A stretch of 64,000 nt of DNA from Coptis chinensis (lineage: Eukaryota; Streptophyta; Magnoliopsida; Ranunculales; Ranunculaceae), in assembly GCA_015680905.1 (NCBI GenBank), contig CM027378.1, positions 11,327,001 through 11,391,000 on the forward strand, read 5' to 3'. The position numbers and the translations under genes were made by a program. The notes beneath the pieces are model-generated. The model made no database searches and was not told the DNA's origin. It worked only from the letters and a program-made list of their open reading frames with translations. Positions 55,185 through 64,000 of the stretch are shown here, one piece after another (the first letter of the stretch is position 1; each line of letters starts with the position of its first letter).

Positions 55185-56270
55185 TCATTGGCCCAAGTAA
55201 TGGCGAGGATCCTTTTGTGGGAGGGATCCATTTATAAGATTTTCTATGCCATCAATCCGGGCAATAGCCCGTTGCAACATTTCGCTTTCTGTCTGGTAAA
55301 TCTCGGTGTGGTTCTCTATTCTGAGAGTGTGATTTGCCAAAAACTGGTTGTGGGTATGCAAGAATTGTGCTTGTTCCTCTTCGTTTATTGTCCGCAGGTC
55401 CTGAATTCTAGAAGACTGTTGATGATAATGTTCTGACGTTTGAATAATGTCATCAGTCCTTGTTGCATTAAACGATGCCCTTCCATGGGATTAAATACGT
55501 TGCATAATGCATTTTCAGTGAAGATGTTGTCAGCGGAACAATCTTCGTCGGTTTCTGCACCGACATGGTTCTTTGCAACGTCGGGGTTCCAGAATCCGTT
55601 CCTACATAATGAGTGAATGGTAAGAATGTTAGCTGTTCGAAGAGGTGTATGAGGAGAAGTACTAGAAAAACCCCAACATATCATGATAAGTGTCACAATG
55701 GTTGGTAAAGGAGCTGCCTTTTTCCTAGTACGCGCTATCACGTTCCAGAGAAATTTAATAATGCAAAAATCATTGCAGTTACTCTGTAAGACCCAGAGTA
55801 GATGGAGGAGGGGTTTGGTTATTTCCGAAGTCTTAGATGTGCCGAGCATATTATGAGCTACCCATTGGATCACAGATAATTGGTTCTTTTGCAAAGATCG
55901 CTGATAAACAATACGGTTTTTCCGGTTGTATTCACCGTGAAGGATAGTTGCAAACATCAGATGCCTAATATTGTCGAAAGGTGAATCCTGAAGGTGTACT
56001 CCTTGGTTTGTAATAGGAATTTGAAGTACCTCAGAGATGATTTCCATAGTCAATTCACGCTCGCATCCGTTAGCACGGACAAAGAATTGCCCGTTTTGGA
56101 AATAACCGCTTTTATAGAACAACAAAACCAATTCTCTGGAATAAAATGCTTGCTTATGATGTAAAAGAGGGTGCCATCCTCGACGGATATTTTATGTCAA
56201 AAAGGGATGAAAAAGACCATTTTGGAAATTTTCCATAAAATTTTGCTTTCGGGCACGAAACTTCGAAAGT
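55185..56270 (-). pseudogene. aORF-2 of element C, mostly open
   Basis: The main frame 55385-56131 (248 codons) reads LVLLFYKSGYFQNGQFFVRAN, ITNQGVHLQDSPFDNIRHLM, QRSLQKNQLSVIQWVAHNML, GTSKTSEITKPLLHLLWVLQ and VFNPMEGHRLMQQGLMTLFK. Upstream, NFMENFQNGLFHPF lies in the same frame before a TAA at about 56190. After a frameshift near 55405 the coiled-coil tail (HTHNQFLANHTLRIENHTEI) runs to a stop at 55185-55187. It is a paralogue of aORF-1: both have GW..LL, an FY.NG.F block, VIQW/VTQW, GTSK.S and LHLLW(V/I)LQ. Role unknown. Confidence 0.8.
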
Positions 56271-56835
56271 GAGGGCCATTAAAGAAGGAGTGGTGAAGAA
56301 AAAATATTTTTGGAAAAAGGGAAGTTAGATTTTTGAGGTGTCTATCCTTGTTATAAATAGGCACCAATCCGAAATTGTAAAAGATACGGATCGAGGTGTC
56401 ACAGGGTAGTTAGACCACGTGTATCTTCTAAGATATGTGCAAAAGTGGATTTAGTGTGGATGAGAAGAATGGGGCATGTGACAAGGAGTGCCCCCTTTTT
56501 TTTTTTAAAACTAGAAAAGAATAAGGACAAGGAAAATGTAGATATACTATCACAATAAGATGTAAGAACGAACGGTATGGAAACACAACATAATGATACG
56601 GGAATTGAAATACAAACAAAAATATTAGATAGAACTATATACCACATTAACAACATTATTATAATGAAACAAACAAGTATGAAGACTTGATTAGCATATT
56701 CAATTTGCCGCTGCTCAAACTTTTCTAGTGCATCCTTGAAGCTTGAAATTTGGAGCGGACTAAAAACGATTTTTTAGAATAAGAAGTGTAGAGGGAAGAA
56801 TACGAAATGAGTGAATGTGGAGGAAGTGTTGAACT
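56271..56835 (-). other. Leader of aORF-2, element C
   Basis: No gene. About 540 bases between the TATA box at 56836 and aORF-2. It includes a second minus-strand TATA-like CTATTTATAA at 56351-56360 and a T-run (plus strand) at 56495-56508. The region corresponds to 47511-48097 in B. Confidence 0.55.
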
Positions 56836-56952
56836 TATTTATAGAAAGAACTTTGCCATTTTCTGACCGTTTTTTGTGCATTTTCATGACCGTTTTCTGA
56901 CCGTTTAAGAAAACGTTTTCATGACCGTTTTTTGTGCGTTTTCATGACCGTT
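56836..56952 (-). promoter_or_regulatory. Candidate internal promoter: five AACGGTCA motifs plus TATA box, element C
   Basis: Minus-strand AACGGTCA is exact at 56945-56952, 56922-56929, 56898-56905, 56887-56894 and 56864-56871. It is followed 20 bases later by CTATAAATA (56836-56844), and 40 bases more of leader match B closely. The spacing between motifs is 11-24 bases. The motif fits the core of the plant MSA element. The array lies downstream of aORF-1 and upstream of aORF-2 on the coding strand of the element. Confidence 0.55.
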
Positions 56953-56997
56953 TAATAAAATGTTAGATTACGGTAAATTTTGTTGTTAAGTGTAACA

Positions 56998-57001
<4 letters not shown>

Positions 57002-57073
<72 letters not shown>
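57002..57073. repeat. (AT)36 microsatellite
   Basis: About 72 bases of alternating A and T, in the same relative place as the run in element B (47259-47328). Confidence 0.98.
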
Positions 57074-57076
<3 letters not shown>

Positions 57077-57199
57077 CCTACCTATATAATATAGTATTAG
57101 ACATAACTAATATATCCGTAAAATTTTTTTTAGAAATAACCTACTATTAAGCCGGAAATGCAAACACGTGAAATCAAATATCCGACATAAATATTATAC

Positions 57200-58396
57200 A
57201 AGACTGGAAAAATAAACTAGCTACTTGATGATCCTCGGGGCTATAACGAAAATCCTCTGGGCCGTAGAAGAAGAACCGAGTCCCGCTGACGTCGTCGCAA
57301 GACTGAGCTCCCATGGATGCTAACTGCTCCCTCGATATCACCAAGAGTATCCATCACCGAGCTCGAAATCGATGTTGGCTCGCCATGAACATTCACTAGA
57401 ACCGGTTCCGGGCGAAAGTAAGCATATTGTCCTGAAATGCAGTCATGGAAGCTCTCATTTACTGCTGGAATTCGCCCATGCTGTCTGTCATCGACTCGTG
57501 GCGAGTGGTCATATCTGTCCTTAACTCTACCAAGGTACGTCTCATCGATACCTAGCGAGTGTACATGTCTCTCAGACCACTGTTCACAGCACGTAAGGCC
57601 TCTATGGGGTGGGTGATCTTACTCATGGCAGTCTCATCAAAGTAGGGTGGGTGAGAGGAGCCTACGCTAGCGTGCTCGGCAGCCCTAGGTGCTGTGGGTT
57701 CCCAAGGGTCCTGTATGCATTTCTTGAAGACAAGCATATTCTCATATTGTGGTATAGGGAGTAGTGGGGTGGAGGACAGAAAACCCAAGGTAATCATAAC
57801 TTGGGTTACCAGAACAGTAAGAGGGGCAGATCTAAGAGTGGCATGTGTAATAATATCAAAAAGAAAGGTAACGATGCAGAAGTTACCCTTTCGCCCCCTG
57901 TAGGGATCCGAGAAGGTGGAGGAAGGTCTTGTTGATGTCCGAGGGCTTTCGAGGTGCCAATGACGCTCAGTCCCTAGCCATTGAGTCACAACCCGGTGGT
58001 TCCGTCGCGACCGAAATACCGATACTGGCGCATTTCCGCCTATTTGTACTCTCTCTCGATTAGCATGTCGAGCATTAGGTCGTAAGTCCATGTGTACACG
58101 GACTGCTGCTGAGTCAGCACGTGGTCGACCAGAGGAATGCCCGTGATCCCGGAGAGCAAAACAGGTGTGACTTCGTGGCGCACACCCTCGACGGTAACCC
58201 AAAAATGGTCGCCATTAAAGCTCCCATTATCGTATAATTTCATCACCAAATCCTTGGAATAAAGCCCTCCATTAGCATATAACAAGTACTCCCATCCTCT
58301 AGAGTGAATTTCATTATCAAAGAATAGAGCAAACATCCCGTTTTCAAATAAATTTCCAAAATATTTCTCCACACAAATACGCCTGTTATCGGCCAT
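57200..58396 (-). pseudogene. aORF-1 of element C, frameshifted
   Basis: MADNRRICVEKYFGNLFENG at 58396 is followed by EIHSRGWEYLLYANGGLYSK, VEGVRHEVTPVLLSGITGIP and LTQQQSVYTWTYDLMLDML. A frameshift near 58050 leads to RSRRNHRVVTQWLG and another near 57960 to the RKGNFCIVTFLFDIITHATLRS part, then IQDPWEPTAPRAAEHASVGS and MSKITHPIEALRAVNSGLRD up to a stop at about 57552. The C-terminal helical part continues weakly to about 57200. It matches aORF-1 of B throughout. Confidence 0.75.
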
Positions 58397-59790
58397 TACT
58401 GGTCTTAGGGAGAGGCTGGATATGGATTAATGATGAGGGGAAGAAATGGGACTTGCTGATGGAAGGGAATTGTTGTCGGAGTTGTAACAGTCTCACGCGA
58501 GACTTGTATATAGTGTGGGCCTGTCTCGTGCGAGACTAAAGCGAGAGGGGGCAAGATCCGGTTTTTTGGGAAGAAGAAGAATGTAAGGGTGATGCCTGTT
58601 TTCGGGTTTTTCGTGTTGAAATGGACCAAGAATTCGATATTTTGGTTGGGCCAAAAAATTTTCCCAAGCCCAAATCAAGCCTAAAGCCTGATTTAAGCCT
58701 TAAAATTCAAATGGTTACCCACGACTCGTTCGGACTCCGAATTGGACGAATGAGATATCGAAACGATCGGCACGAAAAATGCTATCCAATTGTATAAGTC
58801 ATTCTTGAAGGTCACAAGAGTTTTTGAAAAGAAGGAGAGTGTTTTATTTATAAACAAGGGTTCTATTTATATACAAGGGAGATATACGTGAAAAACACTG
58901 GATGTCCAGAAGAGTCACCATCTTGTCGGCTCTAGAGCGAACCCAATCCAGCCAGACTGTGGCTTTACCTCTATGTATTATGGGGTTAGGGGCAGGACGA
59001 TACCATCCTGGACCGTGTGCTCTATGGTCTAATAAAATTGCTCTTATTACATACGACTATCCTCAAACCGCCCCAAGGGAACTCAAAGTAACCAATTCTA
59101 GGGTTGGTCTAGTGGAATCCATTGCCCGTTTGTGTTCCAAGTATGCAACATCTGAGGTTGGACACGAATCTCATGTGCAAAACTTAATGCAAAGGGAAAA
59201 AGCAACAATATAAACATATCAACAAGGTGAGTCTTTTAACGTCAGATCCTCAAGACGAGTCGGGTCTTTTAACATCAGATTCTCAAGACGAATCCCAACC
59301 TGTGGGAGAAACGGCACGGCGACAAAGATTATCCTGCGCAGCTGGTGTCAGACAAAAGTATACCTTAAACTGGCTAGTATCGGATAGGAAGTCAGGGCCT
59401 AGACAGAAGGGTGTTTGACAATGCATACACCAGCCCATCCTTCGCACACGTCGTTTACAAGCAAAAGTACTACGACCATCCCTATTCGTGATGAGTGAGA
59501 CTTACACCAAATGATTAGCTGAAGTTCGCGAGGTAGAGAGTAGAAAAGGGAAGAGAAGGAAGGAGGTGAAATTTTAGGTACCCATCGTTTACCAAAAAAC
59601 ACGTTTGCTCGTGTTGCAGAAGACATTTATACTCAGTTCTGAAATAGATTATTTTTTTTTTGGACTAAGGTTCCGGTGCTTGCAACCACACACTTCAAAG
59701 AACTATGGAGATCATGAGATAGAAGATGGCCCGGCTACCAAAATAGCGTACCCTCTATAGAAACAAGATTGAGTACGCCAAACGAAACAT
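58397..59790 (-). other. Post-integrase spacer and leader to aORF-1, element C
   Basis: No gene. On the minus strand the ATCTGA(C/T)GTTAAAAGAC motif occurs twice (59264-59281 and 59231-59248). The GC-rich palindromic GTCTCACGCGAGACT-type motif occurs twice (58489-58504 and 58523-58536 on the plus strand). The block 58895-59140 is the part also seen next to A1 in element E. Confidence 0.65.
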
Positions 59791-60974
59791 CTAGTCTGTG
59801 TAGACCGGATCCTGAAGAAGAGTATATTCAACACCTGGTGAGCGTAATTCGTGGTAATATTTTAGGCGTTGTCCATTGACTTGAAATTCATTATTATCTT
59901 GTGGATTAAGCAAAGAGATTGCCCCATAATGTTTCACAGCTGACACAATGAAAGGACCAGACCATCGTGTTTTCAATTTACCAGGAAAAATGTGTAATCT
60001 GGAGTTGTATAGTAAAACTTTTTGGCCAATTTTAAAATCCTTACGCAAAATGTGCTTGTCGTGCACTCTTTTCATATTAGCTTTGTAGGATTTCGAGAGT
60101 TCATATGCATCACTCTGAATCTCCTCAAGCTTATTTAATTGCAGTTTTCGCTTCTCGCCTGCCTCGATGATATTGTAATTGAGGCTTTTGATGGCCCAAA
60201 GGGCACGATGCTTAAGTTCAACTGGTAGATGACAAGGTTTTCCAAAAACAATGCGGTAAGGAGACATCCCTATAGGTGTCTTGAATGCTGTTCGGTATGC
60301 CCACAAGGCATCCGATAAGCAGAGAGACCAGCCCTTTCGTGATGGATTGACAGTTTTCTCCAGAATAGACTTTATCTCTCTGTTGGAGACTTCCACTTGG
60401 CCACTCATTTGTGGGTGATATGGAGTAGCAACTTTGTGAGTAACTCCATATTTCTTCATTAAAAACCCAAATTTTTTATTACAAGAATGTGTACCCCATC
60501 ACTGATGATAGCTTTGGGGACACCAAAACGAGAGAAAATGTTTTCTTTAACAAATTTCACGACAGTCTTATGGTCATTTGAGCGACATGCGAGTGCCTCA
60601 ATCCATTTGGACACATAATCTACAGTGACTAAAATGTATAGAAAACCTTGAGAAATAGGGAAAGGTCCCATAAAATCAATGCCCCAAACATCAAAAATTT
60701 CCACAATCAAGATAGGATTTAGGGGCATCATATTTCGTTTGGTAATTCGACCTAGGTGCTGACAACGAATGCAAGCTATGCAATGTTCGTGTACATCGCG
60801 AAAAAGGGTAGGCCAGTAAAAACCACATTGTAATACCTTGGCCGCAGTTTTCTTTCCACTGAAATGACCTCCGCAAGATTGTTCATGGCAAAAGGATAAT
60901 ACGTTGGTGTGCTCCCGCCGAATCCAAATGACGAATGAGTTGGTCGGAACAATACTTAAAGAGGTAGGGGTCAT
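59791..60974 (-). pseudogene. int: Integrase of element C, one main break
   Basis: Frame 60459-60974 has the zinc module (CIACIRCQHLGR), GIDFMGPFPISQGF (first Asp of DDE) and AIISDG (second Asp), then runs out of frame. Frame 59791-60459 has [28 protein letters not shown] (Glu of DDE), [40 protein letters not shown] and ends [11 protein letters not shown]. So all three catalytic acidic residues are present and only one break, near 60460-60490, separates the two halves. It is the best preserved integrase here. The C-terminal part lacks any visible chromodomain, as expected for Athila. Confidence 0.85.
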
Positions 60975-62157
60975 CCCAAAAATAATATTTCACAGTGGAT
61001 AAGAACTTTTTATGATCAGGACGTGACCAAGAGGAAGGAACTTCCTCAGTAACAAGGTAGTTAACGATATCCGCGTACCATGGAGATGAGAAAATAGAGT
61101 ACAAATATTTGTCTGGGAAGGAATCACAGATGGCTTCAGAATCACTATCAATGTCACCAACTAGCCTTGATAAATGGTCGGCCACGACATTTTCGGTTTC
61201 TTTCTTGTCCTTGATTTCCAGGGTGAATTCTTGCAAGAGAAGGATCCAGCGGAACAATCGTTGTTTTGCGTCCTTTTTCGCGAGTAAGTTCTGAAGTGCG
61301 GCATGGTCAGTATATACGATGGTGGATGTTCGAACTAGGTAAGGGTGAAACTTATCCAAAGCATAGACAACAGCTAGGAAGTCTTTCTCAATTGTTGTGT
61401 AATTACGTTGAGCGTCATTAAGAGTTTTACTAGCGTAGTAAATGACAACGGATTTGTCATCACGTCGTTGGCCTAGTACGGCGCCAATAGCAAAGTCGTT
61501 AGCGTCACACATTAGTTCGAATGGTTGAGACCAATTAGGGGGTTGAATGATAGGAGCGGTAGTCAGAGCGGTTTTTAGAGTATCAAAAGCTTGTTTGCAA
61601 TTGAAATTGAAGTCGAATACTGCATCCTTAAGCAGGAGATTGGTTAAAGGTCGAGCAACTTTAGAAAAATCCTGAATGAATCTCCTGTAAAACCCACTGT
61701 GGCCTAAAAAGGCACATATATCACGAACTGTACGAGGGAAAGGTAGCAAAGAAATTTTAACAATTTTAGCTTTATCAACCTCTATCCCGTCTTTCGAAAC
61801 AATATGACCTAGAACAAGTCCTTTGGTATTGAGTACCAGATTTTTCTCTTCGCAACGCGTTAATACTTTAGAAAGGTTGGATAGGCAGTCGTCAAAGGAA
61901 TTTTCGTAGATAGAAAAATCGTCCATGAAGACTTCCATATAACGTTCCACCATATCACTGAAAATGTGAAGCATGCAACGTTGGAAGGTGCCTGGGGCAT
62001 TACAAAGACCAAAAGGTATTCGTCTGTATGCAAAGGTTCCAAAGGGACACGTGAAAGTTGTCTTTTCTTGATCGGCGGGATCGATGACAATTTGGAAGTA
62101 TCTGGAATAGCTATCAAGAAAACAGTTGTAAGCATGACCGGCTAAACGTTCTAGCAT
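60883..62157 (-). CDS. pol: Reverse transcriptase (palm, thumb) and RNase H of element C, open frame
   Basis: 424 codons. RT: MLERLAGHAYNCFLDSYSRY, EKTTFTCPFGTFAYRRIPFG, LCNAPGTFQRCMLHIF, the catalytic FMDDFSIY, LVLGHIVSKDGIEVDK and [17 protein letters not shown]. RNase [43 protein letters not shown] and [10 protein letters not shown], all catalytic acidic residues present. The N-terminal RT part is in another frame upstream (62158-62640). The first codon of the open frame is an internal Met and not a natural start; in vivo it would be part of gag-pol. It runs past RNase H into the zinc-module linker of integrase. Confidence 0.9.
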   Translation of the reverse strand: MLERLAGHAYNCFLDSYSRYFQIVIDPADQEKTTFTCPFGTFAYRRIPFGLCNAPGTFQRCMLHIFSDMVERYMEVFMDDFSIYENSFDDCLSNLSKVLTRCEEKNLVLNTKGLVLGHIVSKDGIEVDKAKIVKISLLPFPRTVRDICAFLGHSGFYRRFIQDFSKVARPLTNLLLKDAVFDFNFNCKQAFDTLKTALTTAPIIQPPNWSQPFELMCDANDFAIGAVLGQRRDDKSVVIYYASKTLNDAQRNYTTIEKDFLAVVYALDKFHPYLVRTSTIVYTDHAALQNLLAKKDAKQRLFRWILLLQEFTLEIKDKKETENVVADHLSRLVGDIDSDSEAICDSFPDKYLYSIFSSPWYADIVNYLVTEEVPSSWSRPDHKKFLSTVKYYFWDDPYLFKYCSDQLIRHLDSAGAHQRIILLP

Positions 62158-63431
62158 CTGGTCAATGAATGGGAGAGGGAAGTGATTTTTATGTGTTCTG
62201 GCATTAAGTTTGCGGTAGTCAATGCAAATTCTCCATTTTAATGGAATGCGAGTGGAGATGCACTCACCATTTTCATTTTGTACAACTTGAATGCCGGACT
62301 TTTTGGGAACAACGTGAACAGGACTAACCCAATCACTATCAGAAATAGGGCATATGATACCGCATCAAGTAAACGTAAAACTTCCTCTCTTACCACTTCC
62401 TTCATGGCGGGATTACGGCGGTGTTGTGGTTCTCGCGATGTCTTTGTGCCGTTATCGAGATGTATGCAATGTGTGCATATGCTAGGGTCTATTCCCTTGA
62501 TATCATCTAAGGACCATCCGATAGCGGAGCGGTGTTCACAAATGACATGAATCAAACGTGCCTCTTCGTCGGTAGTCAAGTGAGCAGAAATTATTATAGG
62601 GTGACTACCATCGAGATCGAGATGCACGTACTTCAAATCAGAGGGTAGAGGTTTTGAATCCGGAGTTGGAAGATTGGGGATCAATGATTCGTGAGGGATC
62701 ATCTCTTCAATGGAACAGAGTGAATTCGGTTCTTTTGAATTAGTTTGCAACGCAGTAGTAGGATCAAATAGTGGTACTGACTCTAATAATGCGTGGACAT
62801 CCCTTATGTACGACTCATCGTCAAACTCAGGATTATCAAAAGAAAGAAATTGGTGTATCTCGTCTGGGGGAAAAGAGTTTGTGAAATAATCATGTTCCAG
62901 TCTATCAACCAAACTAATCTCGCCCTCCATTATAGGATCGGGAAATTGTTTCATTAATTTGAATACGTTGAGTTCGATAGAAAGGTTCCCGAAAGACAAT
63001 GTCATTGAACCGTCCCGACAATTTATGAGAGCGTTAGCAGTTGCAAGAAAAGGACGTCCCAAGATGATTGGAATGGAGTCACAAGCCACTTCAGTATCTA
63101 AAATGACAAAATCAACTGGGTAGTAAAAATCTTAGACCTTGAGTATGACGTTCTCTACTATGCCCTTTGGGTACTTGATGGAGCGATCCGCGAGTTGCAG
63201 AGTCATATTGGTAGGTTTTAATTCAGGAAGACCTAACTACTTAAATAAGTAGTAGGGAAGTAGGTTAACACTGGCTCCTAGGTCTAAAAATCGCGGTAGT
63301 AGTATACTTTTTGTCGCCAACGTATGGTATGGTACGGTTAATCGACTTCGTCCTTGTACTTTACCACACCATTGGTAGTGGTAATCGAGGAAAACCGCTT
63401 TCGAGTAACGCTTGTTGAGGAACATTCGCAC
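62158..63431 (-). pseudogene. pro: Protease and N-terminal RT of element C, broken
   Basis: Protease: DLGASVNLLPYYLFK (intact active site) at 63237-63431, then a TAG (CAG in B) at about 63236-63238, a TAA (CAA in B) near 63133, and the frame 63089-62238 with IPIILGRPFLATANALI, an acidic linker (DEIHQFLSFDNPEFDDESY), EHRSAIGWSLDDIKGIDPS and the RT start NPAMKEVVREEVLRLLDAV. A lost base near 62360 shifts the rest (YPISDSEW-equivalent) out of frame. Both stops are C-to-T changes. Confidence 0.8.
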
Positions 63432-64000
63432 GTCGTTTGGTGGTGCACATGTCCTTCAAAAACTTGGCATGCTTGGGTAAATGCTTAAGCGCATCTAGGA
63501 AAGGTAAGTTTATGGTCAAATTTTTGAAGGTTTCACGGATCTTATCGAAATGTTCGTCACGTTTGTTCTTTACCAAACGGGCAGGGAACGGAGCTTTTGG
63601 GCGGAATCGTGCATAAGGATCAGTGGCGTCTTTCCCTAGGGACGTGGGTGTAGAATTGGAAGGTACAACTTCGTCCATTATAGGTTGCGAGGTAGGAGTT
63701 GGAAGGACGTCAGCCGTGGTTTCCGTCGATTCCTCGTCTGGCATACGTATTTTATTATCGATGGTTCGGCCAGAATGAAGAGTGGTAATGGCATTTACCT
63801 CACCCTAGCTTGGATTACTAGATCCTGGTGCATTGTTGAGTTCAAAGGTAGTGTTTGTAGGCTTAGGGTTTGGAACTGCTTGGCCAGGGAACACGCCTTT
63901 TTGACTTTTATCCTGAGCTAACAGCTGAATAGACTGTTGGATAGAAGCTAGGATTTGATTCTGTTGATTCATGTATGTTAGAAAAGTTTCAACTGTTTTA
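63361..64000 (-). pseudogene. gag-protease linker and protease lead-in of element C, cut by window edge
   Basis: The minus strand encodes NQQNQILASIQQSIQLLAQD, GVFPGQAVPNPKPTNTTFEL and a linker, one stop (near 63807), then MPDEESTETTADVLPTPTSQ and the lead-in KNLTINLPFLDALKHLPKHA and KFLKDMCTTKRRANVPQQA. The gag and 5' LTR lie past position 64000. A frameshift near 63400 separates it from the active-site frame. Confidence 0.75.

Larger units (their letters stand above)
32502..64000 (-). mobile_element. Element C: Athila-type retrotransposon, minus strand, split by B
   Basis: On the minus strand, from the right edge inward: gag-protease linker, protease, RT, RNase H, integrase, spacer, aORF-1, (AT)n, promoter-like array, aORF-2, aORF-3 (interrupted), 3' noncoding region and 3' LTR (32502-34211). 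Element B occupies 35808-54140. The gag and 5' LTR lie beyond the window. It is better preserved than B in pol, with a 424-codon open RT-RNase H frame. Confidence 0.85.

Noticed and set aside
1-64000. Host genes, tRNA or rRNA genes
   Set aside because: Reading both strands I found no intron-exon gene of known family, no cloverleaf with a tRNA 3' end other than primer sites, and no rRNA sequence.

Overview
This is a plant nuclear (most likely eudicot) repeat-rich window. It holds no host gene, tRNA, rRNA or CRISPR array that I can support. Almost all of it consists of Ty3/gypsy LTR retrotransposons of the Athila type, identified by the MRLRSGK gag start, CX2CX4HX4C zinc knuckle, DLGASVNLLPY protease, FMDDFS reverse transcriptase, TDHAAL/ADHLSRL RNase H, HHCC and DDE integrase, LTRs starting TGATAAG, and primer sites resembling the tRNA-Asp 3' end. 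Each element also carries extra ORFs (aORFs) after integrase, in the part of the genome where Athila elements often carry an env-like gene. Coordinates marked approximate are homology limits read by eye.

Layout. 1-5372: degraded LTR-like and 3' noncoding remnants (called G and F). 5373-13881: minus-strand 3' half of element E (LTR, polypurine tract, aORF-3, aORF-2), with two LINE fragments inserted, one flanked by a perfect 13-bp duplication. 13882-25197: element A1 (+), LTR to aORF-3, full gene order but many stops. 25198-32321: element A2 (+), whose 5' LTR sits inside A1 aORF-3; A2 has gag and protease but no RT, RNase H or integrase. 32322-32501: a minus-strand aORF-3 scrap of an older element D. 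32502-64000: element C (-), leaving the window on the right, split by element B. 35808-54140: element B (+), 18.3 kb, complete with both LTRs and a perfect CTCGT target duplication, inserted in aORF-3 of C.

How the parts work together. Gag would form the particle; protease, RT, RNase H and integrase would copy and insert the RNA; LTRs supply promoters and ends; the PBS and polypurine tracts prime DNA synthesis. The aORF proteins (aORF-1, -2, -3) are related to each other and of unknown role. All elements are decayed, mostly by C-to-T type stops and small indels, so none looks able to move alone.

Most notable: three independent insertions fall in the same ~155-bp stretch of aORF-3; an array of AACGGTCA motifs with a TATA box lies ahead of aORF-2 in B and C, suggesting an internal promoter; an internal second polypurine tract is kept in B, C and E; A2 replaces pol with an unrelated coding stretch; and LTR repeat units step 1, 2, 3 between related LTRs. 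Element B also differs from C at CAG/CTG sites in a way that looks like a sequencing artefact.
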